Below, piece after piece: positions 28,028-36,794 of a DNA stretch of 51,895 bases. A model generated the notes under the pieces. The model had not been told where the DNA came from. It did not search any database and saw nothing but the letters and a program-made list of their open reading frames with translations. Made by a program: the position numbers and the translations under genes. Source of the DNA: Pseudomonadota bacterium (GTDB taxonomy: Bacteria > Pseudomonadota > Alphaproteobacteria > Rickettsiales > UBA3002); assembly GCA_963205305.1 (NCBI GenBank), contig CAUJIC010000076.1, positions 1-51,895 of the forward strand. Direction: 5' to 3'. Position 1 is the stretch's first letter, and every line of letters begins with the position of its first letter.

Positions 28028-29086
28028 GTGGCGGAACAGGGCGCATTTTTTTCGGTATGGGCGCAGAATTCCAGCTATTGGTTAGTGGTAGAAGGTCCGC
28101 ATGCCAGCCAATTAACTGGCTTTGCCCCTGCCCACCGCAAGACCGATGTAGTGGCACTGAAAACGGATGCCAACTGGCGCGAAGCGTGGGTGAAGCACAC
28201 CGCGAAACTTGGTAATATGCTAGGTGGCGGTGCTGGCCACCGCGCGGCCGTGCTCGCTACGGAGTCGATGCCGAGTCTGCCTGACATGATGGAGGCGATG
28301 CGCCCCTTTAGTGAAATGAACGCCATTGCGGCCAATGTGTGGCTGATTGAAGCGATTAACCATGGGCAGCTGGATTGCTACATGCAGCGCGTGATGGACA
28401 GGCGCGGCAAGCAGGTGGGCTATGAGGCTTTCGCGCGCATGGAAGGCGCCGATGGCGGCGTGATTGGCGGCGGCGCCATTATGCAGGCCGCGCATGCATT
28501 GCGCATTGAATATCAGCTCGACCGTTTGCTGCATAAGCAGGCAATCGAGACGTTTGTTGGCAGCGACCTTGAGGGCTATATTTTTATTAATTTCCTGACG
28601 GGATTCATTCATCGCCCCGAAGTGTACCTTGATGGGTTGAGCCAAGCCGTGAGTCGCACACATGTGCGCTCGAGTGCGGTGGTGCTGGATGTGCCGCTGG
28701 GTGATTATGCCAAAGATATGCCGAAACTGAAATCTATCGCGCAGTTTTGTCGTTCGCGCGGGTTCTCGCTCGCGCTTGATGATGTGTCCACCAGCGATGG
28801 GCTTGCGGCACTACTCACTGAAATCCGCCCCGCATTCGTGAAGTTGGATGCGAAATTCGATAAGGGCTTGAACCCCGCGCGCGCCAACGCCTTACTGCAC
28901 GAGATTGTTCAAGTGAGCCATGCCAGCGGGGTGATGGTGTTGGCCGAAGGGGTGGAGAACGCCGCGCAGCACACTATGTATGTGAACGCGGAAGTGGATA
29001 TGTTCCAAGGCTACCTGTTTGGTGCGCCCGAACGTTTCCCGCGCGTCGATGAAGATGGCAAGCGCAGCGCAAGTTCGAGCGCGTAG
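28028..29086 (+). CDS. EAL-domain protein with altered catalytic motifs
   Basis: A 352-residue protein. Residues 1-105 are an unrecognised N-terminal region and 112-335 form an EAL (cyclic-di-GMP phosphodiesterase) fold. Motif check: EAL reads EAF (133-135), the Asn of the NxS motif is kept (N188), the ExTE metal motif is changed to D-V-P-L (221-224), the DDFG motif reads DDVS (251-254), the Lys is kept (K272), and 'AEGVE' and 'QGYLF' are intact. It may retain weak activity or only bind c-di-GMP. The GTG start has AAGGA eight bases upstream. It lies just before the Tad pilus operon on the same strand, suggesting control of surface attachment. Confidence 0.8.
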   Translation: MAEQGAFFSVWAQNSSYWLVVEGPHASQLTGFAPAHRKTDVVALKTDANWREAWVKHTAKLGNMLGGGAGHRAAVLATESMPSLPDMMEAMRPFSEMNAIAANVWLIEAINHGQLDCYMQRVMDRRGKQVGYEAFARMEGADGGVIGGGAIMQAAHALRIEYQLDRLLHKQAIETFVGSDLEGYIFINFLTGFIHRPEVYLDGLSQAVSRTHVRSSAVVLDVPLGDYAKDMPKLKSIAQFCRSRGFSLALDDVSTSDGLAALLTEIRPAFVKLDAKFDKGLNPARANALLHEIVQVSHASGVMVLAEGVENAAQHTMYVNAEVDMFQGYLFGAPERFPRVDEDGKRSASSSA

Positions 29087-29111
29087 CGACTGTGCTTTGC
29101 GTGCAACGCTT

Positions 29112-29142
29112 CTAAAAATATTTAGTAAAATATATAGATAAT
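29112..29142 (+). promoter_or_regulatory. AT-rich promoter-like region before the Tad operon
   Basis: The 150-base gap between the EAL gene and cpaB is unusually AT-rich. It contains the hairpin CTAAA-AATA-TTTAG at 29112-29125 and TATATAGAT soon after. The region is a likely promoter site for the operon starting at 29237, but no -35/-10 pair with standard spacing is convincing. Confidence 0.3.
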
Positions 29143-29236
29143 TCACACAACTATCTGCGTTATCCACTGATTTTTTGAATGCGACATGCTACGGTTTGTG
29201 GTACATCTGTAGTCGGCAATTTTTTGGAAAAACATC

Positions 29237-30157
29237 ATGCAAAAACGTTCGTTGATTGTGTTGGCCTTGGGGATTGTGATTGCGCTGGGTACGGCGTTTT
29301 CCATCAAGAGCCGCATGAGCGATCAGGGCAATGGCGTTGAGGTGACGCAGGTGATGGTGGCCGCGGCCGATATTCCCGCAGGCGCATTCGTGCGTAGCGA
29401 TGTACATATTGTGTTCGCGGATTGGCCCAAGGGCAACATCACCGAATCGATGCTGACCAATGCCAACAGTAAAACGGGCGATTTCAGCGGTGCTGTCGCC
29501 CGCCGCGCGATTCAAAAAGGCGAGCCTATTTTAAAGAATTTGCTGATTCGTTCGAGCGAAGGCGGCTTCATGTCGGCGGTGCTTGAACCAGGCGCGCGCG
29601 CTGTTTCTATTGCGGTGGATTCCACGAGCGGCAATGCGGGCTTTATTTTCCCTGGTGATCGTGTGGATTTGATCCTCACCCATTCCGTCACCCGCCAATC
29701 GGTGCAATCGCGTGCGAGCGAGACGTTTGTTGAGAATGTACGCGTGCTCGCAGTTGACCAAATGACGGACAACCCAGAAAACAAGGCGATGATCGCTAAA
29801 ACGGTGACACTAGAAGTGACCCCCAAACAGGCTGAAGAAATTAATCTCGCCAAGGATCTGGGTAAAATATCACTCTCGCTGCGCAGCCTTTCGAGCAAGA
29901 AAAATGGCGATGTGGCCGTGCCCGATGCCGTGGTGAATACGGAAAACGAGCCATCGACGCTTGAGGAATTATTGCATGCTAAACCGCAGCAGCCTGCGAT
30001 CGATCCGCACGCGCCTTCGCCCAACATGACGCGCGATACGGAAGTGAGTAAAATTATCACGCCCGAGGATGCAGCGGGGAATCAAGTGACGATTATTCGT
30101 GGAACGGAACGTAGCAACATTCAATTCGGACCAGCAGGTGATAGCAGTGCACAATAA
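29237..30157 (+). CDS. cpaB: Flp pilus assembly protein CpaB (second copy)
   Basis: A 306-residue protein with an N-terminal membrane anchor (about residues 5-22), a SAF domain ('VMVAAADIPAGAFVRSDVH', 37-105) and the CpaB/RcpC domain ('PGARAVSIAVDSTSGNAGFI', 'PGDRVDLILTHSV'). It is the first gene of the Tad secretion operon. Its anchor, SAF domain and tail differ clearly from the cpaB at 292-1290. The gene end overlaps the cpaC start, so they are translated together. Confidence 0.92.
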   Translation: MQKRSLIVLALGIVIALGTAFSIKSRMSDQGNGVEVTQVMVAAADIPAGAFVRSDVHIVFADWPKGNITESMLTNANSKTGDFSGAVARRAIQKGEPILKNLLIRSSEGGFMSAVLEPGARAVSIAVDSTSGNAGFIFPGDRVDLILTHSVTRQSVQSRASETFVENVRVLAVDQMTDNPENKAMIAKTVTLEVTPKQAEEINLAKDLGKISLSLRSLSSKKNGDVAVPDAVVNTENEPSTLEELLHAKPQQPAIDPHAPSPNMTRDTEVSKIITPEDAAGNQVTIIRGTERSNIQFGPAGDSSAQ

Positions 30158-31598
30158 ACCGAACCGACTAACATCGTTCACCGCCCTTGTGGCCAGCCTT
30201 TGCTTGTTGACTAGCAACGTGGCCAGCGCCGCCGATTTCCGCACGGCGATGGGCGGTGGTGTCATTAATGTCGAGATTAATAAGGGTACGCCCGTGCATC
30301 TATCGCGCCCTGCAGTGTCGGTTGCGATTGCTGACCCCGCGATTGCGGATGTGCAGGTCATTTCGCCGCGCATGCTGATGGTGGCAGGGCGTGGTGTAGG
30401 TGAAACCAGTATTCTGGCGGTGGATGCGCAGGACACGGTAATCATGCAGGGCACTGTCAATGTGACGCATAATTTGAGCCGTCTGAAACGCGCGCTGGGC
30501 GACATGATGCCCGATAATAAAGTGACGGCCACCTCGGCCGATAATGCGATTGTGCTGAAGGGCAAGGTGGATTCACCCGTGCTTTCGGAAAAATTACAGC
30601 GCCTAGCCAGCGGTTTCTTGTCGAACGACAAGCAGCAGGTCATCAACATGATGGACACGAGCAGCAGCGACCAAGTAATGCTGAAGGTAAAAGTGGTGGA
30701 GTTGCGCCGCTCGGAGCTCAAGCGTTTTGGCATCAATTGGGAAAGCGTGATCAATACGGGCAGCTTTGTGTTTGGCCTTGGCCAAGGGCGCGACTTCCTT
30801 GGTAATACGCTCAATGCCGCAGGTGCTGCCAATAGCTTCGACCGCGCTACGAGTGGTGATAATAGTGTGCTTGCTGGCTTCAATGATGGCCAAACGAGTC
30901 TGAATGCCATGATCGATGCGCTGGAGGCAGATGGCTTGGTGAGCGTGCTGGCCGAGCCGAACCTGACCACACGTTCGGGGCAACCAGCAAGCTTCCTTGC
31001 GGGTGGCGAAATTCCTATCCCCGTGGATAATGGCCAAAACGGCATCAGCATTCAATACCGCCAGTTTGGGGTAAGCTTGCAGTTCACGCCGATTGTGCTG
31101 AGCAAAGACAAAATCAGCCTGACGGTGTTACCTGAGGTGAGTGCGCTTTCCGAGGATAATCGCGTAACAACGACTTCGGGTGTCTCGGTGCCATCCATCA
31201 CCACGCGCCGCGCTTCGACCACGGTGGATCTGGGCTCGGGGCAGACCTTCGCGGTGGCAGGCTTGTTGCGTAACGATACCTCGAACAATATTAGTAAATT
31301 CCCAATTCTGGGCGATATACCTGTCCTTGGCACGCTGTTCCGCTCGAGCGCGTATCGTAGCGACCAGACGGAACTGGTAATCCTTATTACGCCTTACATT
31401 GTGAAGCCGATTGATGATCCATCGCTGGTGGCGACACCGCTGGATGGGTTGGTGCCTGCCACCGATTTCGAGCGGATTTTGCTCGGCCGCCTATCGGGTG
31501 AAACCGCGATGTTGCCCGATTCGGAAGCGCCTGCCCCCGACTCGCCCGCCGCCGCATTCTCGGGCATTGGTGGCAATGCTGGATTTCTGATGCGATAG
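30147..31598 (+). CDS. cpaC: Flp pilus secretin CpaC/RcpA
   Basis: The outer-membrane channel of the Tad pilus, 483 residues. It has a signal peptide (to about residue 28, 'TSNVASAA'), the pilus N-terminal domain ('VNVEINKGTPVHLSRPA'), a BON-like domain ('NKVTATSADNAIVLKGKVDS') and the C-terminal secretin domain ('FGVSLQFTPIVLSKDKI' to 'SDQTELVILITPYIV'). I take the GTG at 30147, which has AGGTG six bases upstream and overlaps the cpaB end; a GTG at 30138 is a close alternative, and the frame extends to 30099. The last 35 residues are Pro/Ala-rich. Confidence 0.94.
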   Translation: MHNKPNRLTSFTALVASLCLLTSNVASAADFRTAMGGGVINVEINKGTPVHLSRPAVSVAIADPAIADVQVISPRMLMVAGRGVGETSILAVDAQDTVIMQGTVNVTHNLSRLKRALGDMMPDNKVTATSADNAIVLKGKVDSPVLSEKLQRLASGFLSNDKQQVINMMDTSSSDQVMLKVKVVELRRSELKRFGINWESVINTGSFVFGLGQGRDFLGNTLNAAGAANSFDRATSGDNSVLAGFNDGQTSLNAMIDALEADGLVSVLAEPNLTTRSGQPASFLAGGEIPIPVDNGQNGISIQYRQFGVSLQFTPIVLSKDKISLTVLPEVSALSEDNRVTTTSGVSVPSITTRRASTTVDLGSGQTFAVAGLLRNDTSNNISKFPILGDIPVLGTLFRSSAYRSDQTELVILITPYIVKPIDDPSLVATPLDGLVPATDFERILLGRLSGETAMLPDSEAPAPDSPAAAFSGIGGNAGFLMR

Positions 31599-31608
31599 GG
31601 GTATGACG

Positions 31609-31968
31609 ATGATACGACACAGTCTGATTTTGTTCGTGATGGTTGCGCTTGCTGCTTGCAGCAATTATGTGCCACGCGAGAAGGTGGCCACCTATGACCC
31701 GGAAACGCGCGCGCTGACCTTACCCTATCCGTGCCCTGATTGGAGCCAATCGCAGACCAGCAACTACCTCAACCAGCCGCATAGCGACTTTGGCTGCGCA
31801 GTGAATACCAATGCCGCGCTGCAGCTGGAAGACCCAGAGGACTTAGTGCGTGGCCACGGCACAAAAGGGCCCGAAGCAGGGATTACTTCGGGGGTGGTTC
31901 AGCAATATCGCGCGGGTGAACTGCCTGCACCGCTTACCCCCGTCCAGAGCTCTGGCGCTAGTCAATGA
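31609..31968 (+). CDS. cpaD: Short CpaD-like pilus lipoprotein
   Basis: A 119-residue lipoprotein with signal 'MIRHSLILFVMVALAAC' (lipidated Cys17) and the conserved CpaD segment 'PYPCPDWS...HSDFGCAVNTNAALQLEDPEDLVRG'. CpaD supports the secretin in Tad pili. It is well below the usual length of about 200 residues: the N-terminal half of the family domain is missing while the C-terminal signature remains, and no frameshift is seen. The ATG at 31609 has AGGGG seven bases upstream; the ATG at 31603 is too close to that site. Its stop overlaps the cpaE ATG (ATGA). Confidence 0.85.
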   Translation: MIRHSLILFVMVALAACSNYVPREKVATYDPETRALTLPYPCPDWSQSQTSNYLNQPHSDFGCAVNTNAALQLEDPEDLVRGHGTKGPEAGITSGVVQQYRAGELPAPLTPVQSSGASQ

Positions 31969-33191
31969 GTAGACATCCAATATCCGGCACGCTGGGTAAT
32001 GTTCAGTTGATGCTTTTTGCGACCGCCGCCAGTGGCGAAGCCGCGCGTGTTGCCGCAGGTGAACTTGGGTTTGTACGCACACATATTGCCGTGGGTAATG
32101 CCGCGAGCGCGACGGAATATTTAAAGCAAAATGCCTCGCCTGAAATTCTCGTGGTCGAGATTGGTAATGCCGAGCAAGCGCCTTCGCAGCTTGATGCACT
32201 GGCCGATGTGGTGAACCCCCACACCAAAGTGCTGGCGACAGGCAATGTTGATAGTATCCGCTTTTACCAATGGCTGAGCGATTTGGGGATTGATGGCTAT
32301 TTGCTGCAGCCCTTCACCGCCGCCGAGTTGCGCCAAGCCATTGCCAAAGGCAGCATTAAAAAACCAGGGGCGGATGATGCGAAGCAAGCCGCGCAAAAGA
32401 AATTGATTGCGGTGGTGGGCGCGCGCGGCGGTGTGGGCACCAGCATGGTGGCCGCGAACCTTGCCGCTATTTTTGCGCTGACCCACAAGCACCCCACCGC
32501 GCTGGTGGATGCCGACCCTTATTTTGGCACGGCGGCGCTTGCTATGGGGCTCGACCCCTCGCGCGGGTTGCGCGATGCGTTTGAAAAGCCCGACCGTGTG
32601 GATGGATTATTCCTCGAACGGGTGATGGTGAAACCGTTTGAAAACCTTGCCATTCTCGCGGCGGAAGAGCCGTTGGTCGATGCCATCACCATCCAGCCCA
32701 ATGCAGGGGAAATGATTCTGGCAGCGCTTGCCGAGAAGTGTCGCACCGTGGTGGTGGATGTGCCGCGGCAAATGAATGTGCTGACTCGCCATGTGCTGAC
32801 CAAGGCGGACCATGTGATTATCGTCACCGACCCGCAGCTCACTTCGTTACGCGACAGCTTGCGGCTGCGTGATTATTTAGTAGAGAACCTGAAGCGTCCT
32901 GCACCCATGCTGTTAGTCAACCGTGTCGGTTTGAGCGCAAACAACGAGTTATCCATCAAGGATTTCGCCAAGAATTTTGGTCAGGATGTGGCCGCGCAGT
33001 TACCGTTTATCCATGAGGCGATTGAAGCCACCGCACAAGGCGAGCTGCTGGCCAACAACCCCAAACTGAAACCATTATTTAGCAGCCTACGCATGCTCGC
33101 ACGTGAATTGGTGGGCGAGGTTGAGGAGCAAGAAGCAGATACCGCTAGCGCGGGCGGTTCGCTGTTATCGCGGTTGAAGGGGAAAAAATAA
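31965..33191 (+). CDS. cpaE: Tad pilus localisation ATPase CpaE (TadZ)
   Basis: A 408-residue protein with an N-terminal receiver-like domain (about 10-125) lacking an obvious phosphorylation site, then a ParA/MinD-type ATPase domain with the deviant Walker A 'GARGGVGTSMVAANLA' near residue 152. The lysine of the usual KGG motif is replaced by Arg, as is common in TadZ/CpaE. Such proteins position the pilus machine at the pole or membrane. It sits in the standard order cpaC-D-E-F, with its stop directly before the cpaF ATG. Confidence 0.92.
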   Translation: MSRHPISGTLGNVQLMLFATAASGEAARVAAGELGFVRTHIAVGNAASATEYLKQNASPEILVVEIGNAEQAPSQLDALADVVNPHTKVLATGNVDSIRFYQWLSDLGIDGYLLQPFTAAELRQAIAKGSIKKPGADDAKQAAQKKLIAVVGARGGVGTSMVAANLAAIFALTHKHPTALVDADPYFGTAALAMGLDPSRGLRDAFEKPDRVDGLFLERVMVKPFENLAILAAEEPLVDAITIQPNAGEMILAALAEKCRTVVVDVPRQMNVLTRHVLTKADHVIIVTDPQLTSLRDSLRLRDYLVENLKRPAPMLLVNRVGLSANNELSIKDFAKNFGQDVAAQLPFIHEAIEATAQGELLANNPKLKPLFSSLRMLARELVGEVEEQEADTASAGGSLLSRLKGKK

Positions 33192-34589
33192 ATGTTCGGG
33201 CGTGGACAAAGCCAGCCACCCGCACCTACCGAAACGGTGAGCGCACCCGCACCCGCCGAGGCGCCCGCACAAACCGCCGCCGATCGCCTTGCAGGGGCGT
33301 TCGAGGAACCGAGTGAGACCCCACCACCGCCGTTGAACCCACTCGCCCAAACCAAGATGGTGATTTACGATCGGCTGATGGAGCAGATTGATTTGCCGAC
33401 GGCGAGCCGCATGCCGCAGGACGAATTGCGCCGCCAGATTATCGATGTGATTGGCGAAATTGTGATGGAGAAAAAACTCGCCATCAACCACACCGAGCAG
33501 CAATTTTTAGCGACGCAGATTGTCGATGACATGATCGGTCTTGGGCCGCTGGAGCCGCTGCTCAAGGACGAGCTGATCACCGATATTATGGTCAATGGCC
33601 CTGAGCAAATTTATATCGAGCGCAAGGGCAAGCTGGAACTGGCCGATGCGCGCTTTAGGGATAACGACCATGTGATGAATGTGGCGCAACGCATTGTGAC
33701 GGCCGTGGGCCGACGTGTCGATGAAAGTAGCCCGATTTGCGATGCGCGGTTGAAGGATGGTTCTCGCGTGAACGTGATTGCCACGCCGCTCTCACTCAAA
33801 GGGTGCAGCATTTCGATTCGTAAATTCTCGAAGAAGAAAATCACGCTCGATATTATGGCCAAGCAAAAGAACATTTCCGATGAAGTGTGCAAGCTGCTGA
33901 AAATTGCAGGCGCGTGCCGACTGAATTTAATTATCTCAGGCGGTACAGGTTCGGGGAAAACGACGTTGCTCAACGCCATGAGCCGCATGATTGACCATGG
34001 CGAACGTGTGGTGACGATTGAGGATGCGGCGGAGTTGCAACTGCAACAGCCGCACGTGGTGCCACTGGAGACCCGCCCCAAAAACCTTGAGGGCGATGGT
34101 GAAATCACCATGCGCGACTTGGTAAAAAATGCCCTACGTATGCGCCCCGACCGTATTATTTTGGGTGAGGTGCGCGGCGGTGAGGCGATGGATTTGCTGC
34201 AAGCCATGAACACGGGTCACGATGGCTCGATGGGTACGTTGCATGCCAACAACCCGCGCGAGGCATTAACACGCCTTGAGAACATGGTGAATATGAGCGG
34301 CATGAAACTGCCTAGCCACGCGATTCGCCATCAAATCTCGAGCGCGGTGCAGCTGATTGTACAAATTCAGCGGATGCGCGATGGGATTCGCCGCATCACC
34401 CACGTGACGGAAGTGCTGGGCATGGAGGGCGAAGTGATTATTACGCAAGACCTCTATACCTATGTGTTCCAAGGCGAGGACGAACATGGCAAGTTGATCG
34501 GTGAATTTAAATCGTCGGGGTTGCGCCCCAACTTCACCAAGCAGGCGGCCTATTTCGGGTTAGATAAAGCATTGCTCGAGTTGGTGTAA
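33192..34589 (+). CDS. cpaF: Tad pilus assembly ATPase CpaF (TadA)
   Basis: A 465-residue secretion ATPase that powers pilus extension and retraction. The N-terminal 55 residues are Pro/Ala-rich, followed by the N-terminal domain ('LGPLEPLLKDELITDIMVNG') and the RecA-like core with Walker A 'ISGGTGSGKTTLLNAM' near residue 250, the Asp box 'VVTIEDAAELQL', Walker B 'RPDRIILGEVRGGEAMDLL' and the His box 'NTGHDGSMGTLHAN'. All expected catalytic motifs are present. It overlaps tadB by one base (TAATG). Confidence 0.96.
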   Translation: MFGRGQSQPPAPTETVSAPAPAEAPAQTAADRLAGAFEEPSETPPPPLNPLAQTKMVIYDRLMEQIDLPTASRMPQDELRRQIIDVIGEIVMEKKLAINHTEQQFLATQIVDDMIGLGPLEPLLKDELITDIMVNGPEQIYIERKGKLELADARFRDNDHVMNVAQRIVTAVGRRVDESSPICDARLKDGSRVNVIATPLSLKGCSISIRKFSKKKITLDIMAKQKNISDEVCKLLKIAGACRLNLIISGGTGSGKTTLLNAMSRMIDHGERVVTIEDAAELQLQQPHVVPLETRPKNLEGDGEITMRDLVKNALRMRPDRIILGEVRGGEAMDLLQAMNTGHDGSMGTLHANNPREALTRLENMVNMSGMKLPSHAIRHQISSAVQLIVQIQRMRDGIRRITHVTEVLGMEGEVIITQDLYTYVFQGEDEHGKLIGEFKSSGLRPNFTKQAAYFGLDKALLELV

Positions 34590-35566
34590 TGACGGATTTT
34601 CTCACAGCACCTGAGTTATGGATTGGGCTGGGCCTATTGATGGCGCTGGTGGTGTTTGCCACGCGTGGCAGCGGTGGAAAAAAGAGGGAAGCACGGCTGG
34701 CACGGGTAACGCGCAAAGGCAATTTTGTACCCAGTGCCTCGGTGGGTGTTTCGCTGCGTCGTTTGAAACCCGGTGAGAATACACCATTTGGGCAAATACT
34801 CGCCAGCATGAGCAGCATTGCGAAATTGCGCGGGCGGCTGGAGGTGGCGGGACTGACCGAAACCACGCCACAAAAATTCCTCAGTATTATGGCAGGTATT
34901 GCGGTCGGGGTAACGCTGCTGATGTACCTACTTTCGGGTAAGCCGCTGCTGGTGTGTTTGCTGATTGGGATTTTGTGTGGGCTTGGCATCCCGCATTTTG
35001 TGGTCAGCCGAAAAATCAAAAAACGGCAGATGGCATTTTTGAAATTATTCCCCGATGCGATTGAACTGATGGTGCGGGGCTTGCGCGCGGGCTTGCCGGT
35101 AGCGGAATCGTTCATCAATGTCTCGAAGGAATTGCCACCGCCGATGGGCGATACGTTTGGCAACGTTGCGCAGCAAACGCAGCTTGGGGTGCCGATGGAA
35201 AAAGCGCTGACGGATAATGCCGAGAAGATGGGGCTTACGGAATTCAACTTTTTCGTGACGACGATTATTTTGCAGCGTGAAACGGGTGGTAACCTGAGCG
35301 AGATTTTGAATAACTTGGCCGATATGCTGCGTCAGCGTCACATGATGAAACTGAAAATTGGTGCGCTTTCTTCGGAGGCGCGGGCGAGCGCCTATATTAT
35401 CGGCGCGTTGCCGTTTTTGGTGTTCACCATTTTGCAAGTCATTGCGCCTTCGTACTTACGGCCGCTGTTCGATGATGCGCGTGGCAACAAGGCGCTACTG
35501 ATGGCTGCGGGCAGCCTTGGCATGGGCGCATTCATCATGAAGCGCATGACGCAGTTGGAGATATAG
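34589..35566 (+). CDS. tadB: Tad pilus inner-membrane platform protein TadB
   Basis: A 325-residue inner-membrane protein with an N-terminal transmembrane helix (9-26), two central helices (about 96-134), a cytoplasmic T2SSF domain ('MAFLKLFPDAIELMVRGLRAGLPVAESF' and 'FNFFVTTIILQRETGGNLSEIL') and two C-terminal helices. TadB and TadC together form the platform on which the CpaF ATPase acts. The start overlaps the cpaF stop by one base, and the stop is followed directly by the tadC ATG. Confidence 0.93.
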   Translation: MTDFLTAPELWIGLGLLMALVVFATRGSGGKKREARLARVTRKGNFVPSASVGVSLRRLKPGENTPFGQILASMSSIAKLRGRLEVAGLTETTPQKFLSIMAGIAVGVTLLMYLLSGKPLLVCLLIGILCGLGIPHFVVSRKIKKRQMAFLKLFPDAIELMVRGLRAGLPVAESFINVSKELPPPMGDTFGNVAQQTQLGVPMEKALTDNAEKMGLTEFNFFVTTIILQRETGGNLSEILNNLADMLRQRHMMKLKIGALSSEARASAYIIGALPFLVFTILQVIAPSYLRPLFDDARGNKALLMAAGSLGMGAFIMKRMTQLEI

Positions 35567-36571
35567 ATGGCCGACGCTCCTCCACGCCCGTTACAGACCA
35601 CCGATTTCCTGCCCTCGGGTATGAGCATCGATGATGTGTTGGTGGCGGCCTCGGCCATTGGTATTTTCATGATTATTTGGTCGATCGGGCAATATTTGAT
35701 TGAGCGCGATCGCTTTGGTCCGCGCCTTAAGATGATTCAGGATCGCCGCGCCGAATTGAAGGGCGAAATGACCGCTGCCAAGCGCCGCGCGCGACCTGAG
35801 CAAGCAAGCGAGGCAATGGGATTCATCCGCACGGTGGTGAGCAAGTTGAAATTGCTGCAGCAGTTGAAAGTTGATCAATTACAATCGAAGCTGATCAATG
35901 CGGGTTACCGTTCGAAGGATGCGATTGTTATTTTTGCCTTCGCCAAAACCGTGATGCCCTTTGTGGGTCTGGGCCTTGGGCTTTTAATTTGTGGCATCAA
36001 CTGGTCGCATGCATTTGAAACATCGCAAGCGACTGGCTGGCTTATTCTTTTGGGGCTGAGCTACTTTTGTACGCGGCTGCCTGAAATTATTGTGGCCAAT
36101 GCGCGCAGCAAACGTTACGCGGCGCTGCGTAGAGGCTTACCTGATGCGCTGGACTTGATGATGATTTGCGCCGAGGCGGGCTTATCGCTGGCGGCTGCAC
36201 TCGACCGTGTGGCGAAGGAAATGGGGCGGGTGAACCCCCAGCTTGCCGAGGAATTCGGCCTTACCTCGGTGGAGCTTGGCTTTTTGCCCGAGCGCATTAC
36301 AGCCCTGAAACATTTGCAAGCGCGTGTGGATATGCCCGAGATTCGAGGCTTTGTGAACGTGATTGCCCAAACCGAAAAATACGGTACGCCGATCGCCCAA
36401 GCCTTACGCGTGCTTTCGAAGGAATACCGTACCCAGCGTATGCTGCGTGCCGAGCAACGTGCCGCACGCCTGCCTGCGATGATGACCGTGCCGATGATTA
36501 TTTTCATCCTGCCCACGCTGTTCATTGTGGTGATGGCACCCGCTGTCATCAGCATCATGGATAACTTTTAG
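35567..36571 (+). CDS. tadC: Tad pilus inner-membrane platform protein TadC
   Basis: A 334-residue partner of TadB with the same layout: an N-terminal helix (about 26-45), two central helices (about 122-165), a T2SSF domain ('RRGLPDALDLMMICAEAGLSLAAAL', 'FVNVIAQTEKYGTPIAQALRVL') and a C-terminal helix. It begins on the base after the tadB stop. It is the last plus-strand gene of the operon; a family 2 hairpin lies 12 bases after its stop, and tadD converges from the other side. No pilin or prepilin peptidase gene follows. Confidence 0.93.
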   Translation: MADAPPRPLQTTDFLPSGMSIDDVLVAASAIGIFMIIWSIGQYLIERDRFGPRLKMIQDRRAELKGEMTAAKRRARPEQASEAMGFIRTVVSKLKLLQQLKVDQLQSKLINAGYRSKDAIVIFAFAKTVMPFVGLGLGLLICGINWSHAFETSQATGWLILLGLSYFCTRLPEIIVANARSKRYAALRRGLPDALDLMMICAEAGLSLAAALDRVAKEMGRVNPQLAEEFGLTSVELGFLPERITALKHLQARVDMPEIRGFVNVIAQTEKYGTPIAQALRVLSKEYRTQRMLRAEQRAARLPAMMTVPMIIFILPTLFIVVMAPAVISIMDNF

Positions 36572-36582
36572 ATTCCGCCGCT

Positions 36583-36701
36583 ATTTAAATTCTAATGGGC
36601 TACAAATAGCGCCTTCTGCGCTTCCGCTGCGCATGTACTCAAACGTACATTTGCGCTGCGGTTCTCGAAAGCCACTATTTTCGCCATATCAGAATTTAAA
36701 T
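36583..36701. repeat. Family 2 long-hairpin element, copy 2
   Basis: Outer arms ATTTAAATTCT (36583-36593) and AGAATTTAAAT (36691-36701) are perfectly complementary but unrelated to the arms of copy 1. Inner pairings include GGC/GCC, AAATAG (36604-36609)/CTATTT (36675-36680) and CTT/AAG, around the 49-base core 36619-36667. Relative to copy 1, core pairs 36627-36658 (C-G, was T-A) and 36629-36656 (G-C, was C-G) are swapped on both sides. As in copy 1, it sits between convergent genes (tadC and tadD). The rest of the 223-base gap shows nothing recognisable. Confidence 0.8.
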
Positions 36702-36794
36702 CCCGACGAAATCTCTATGCGCGCAGCCGTGCTGGCACAGCAGGGCTCTTCCCACTCGCGCTACACTCACCTAGCTCGCGCTACAACGTTACGA

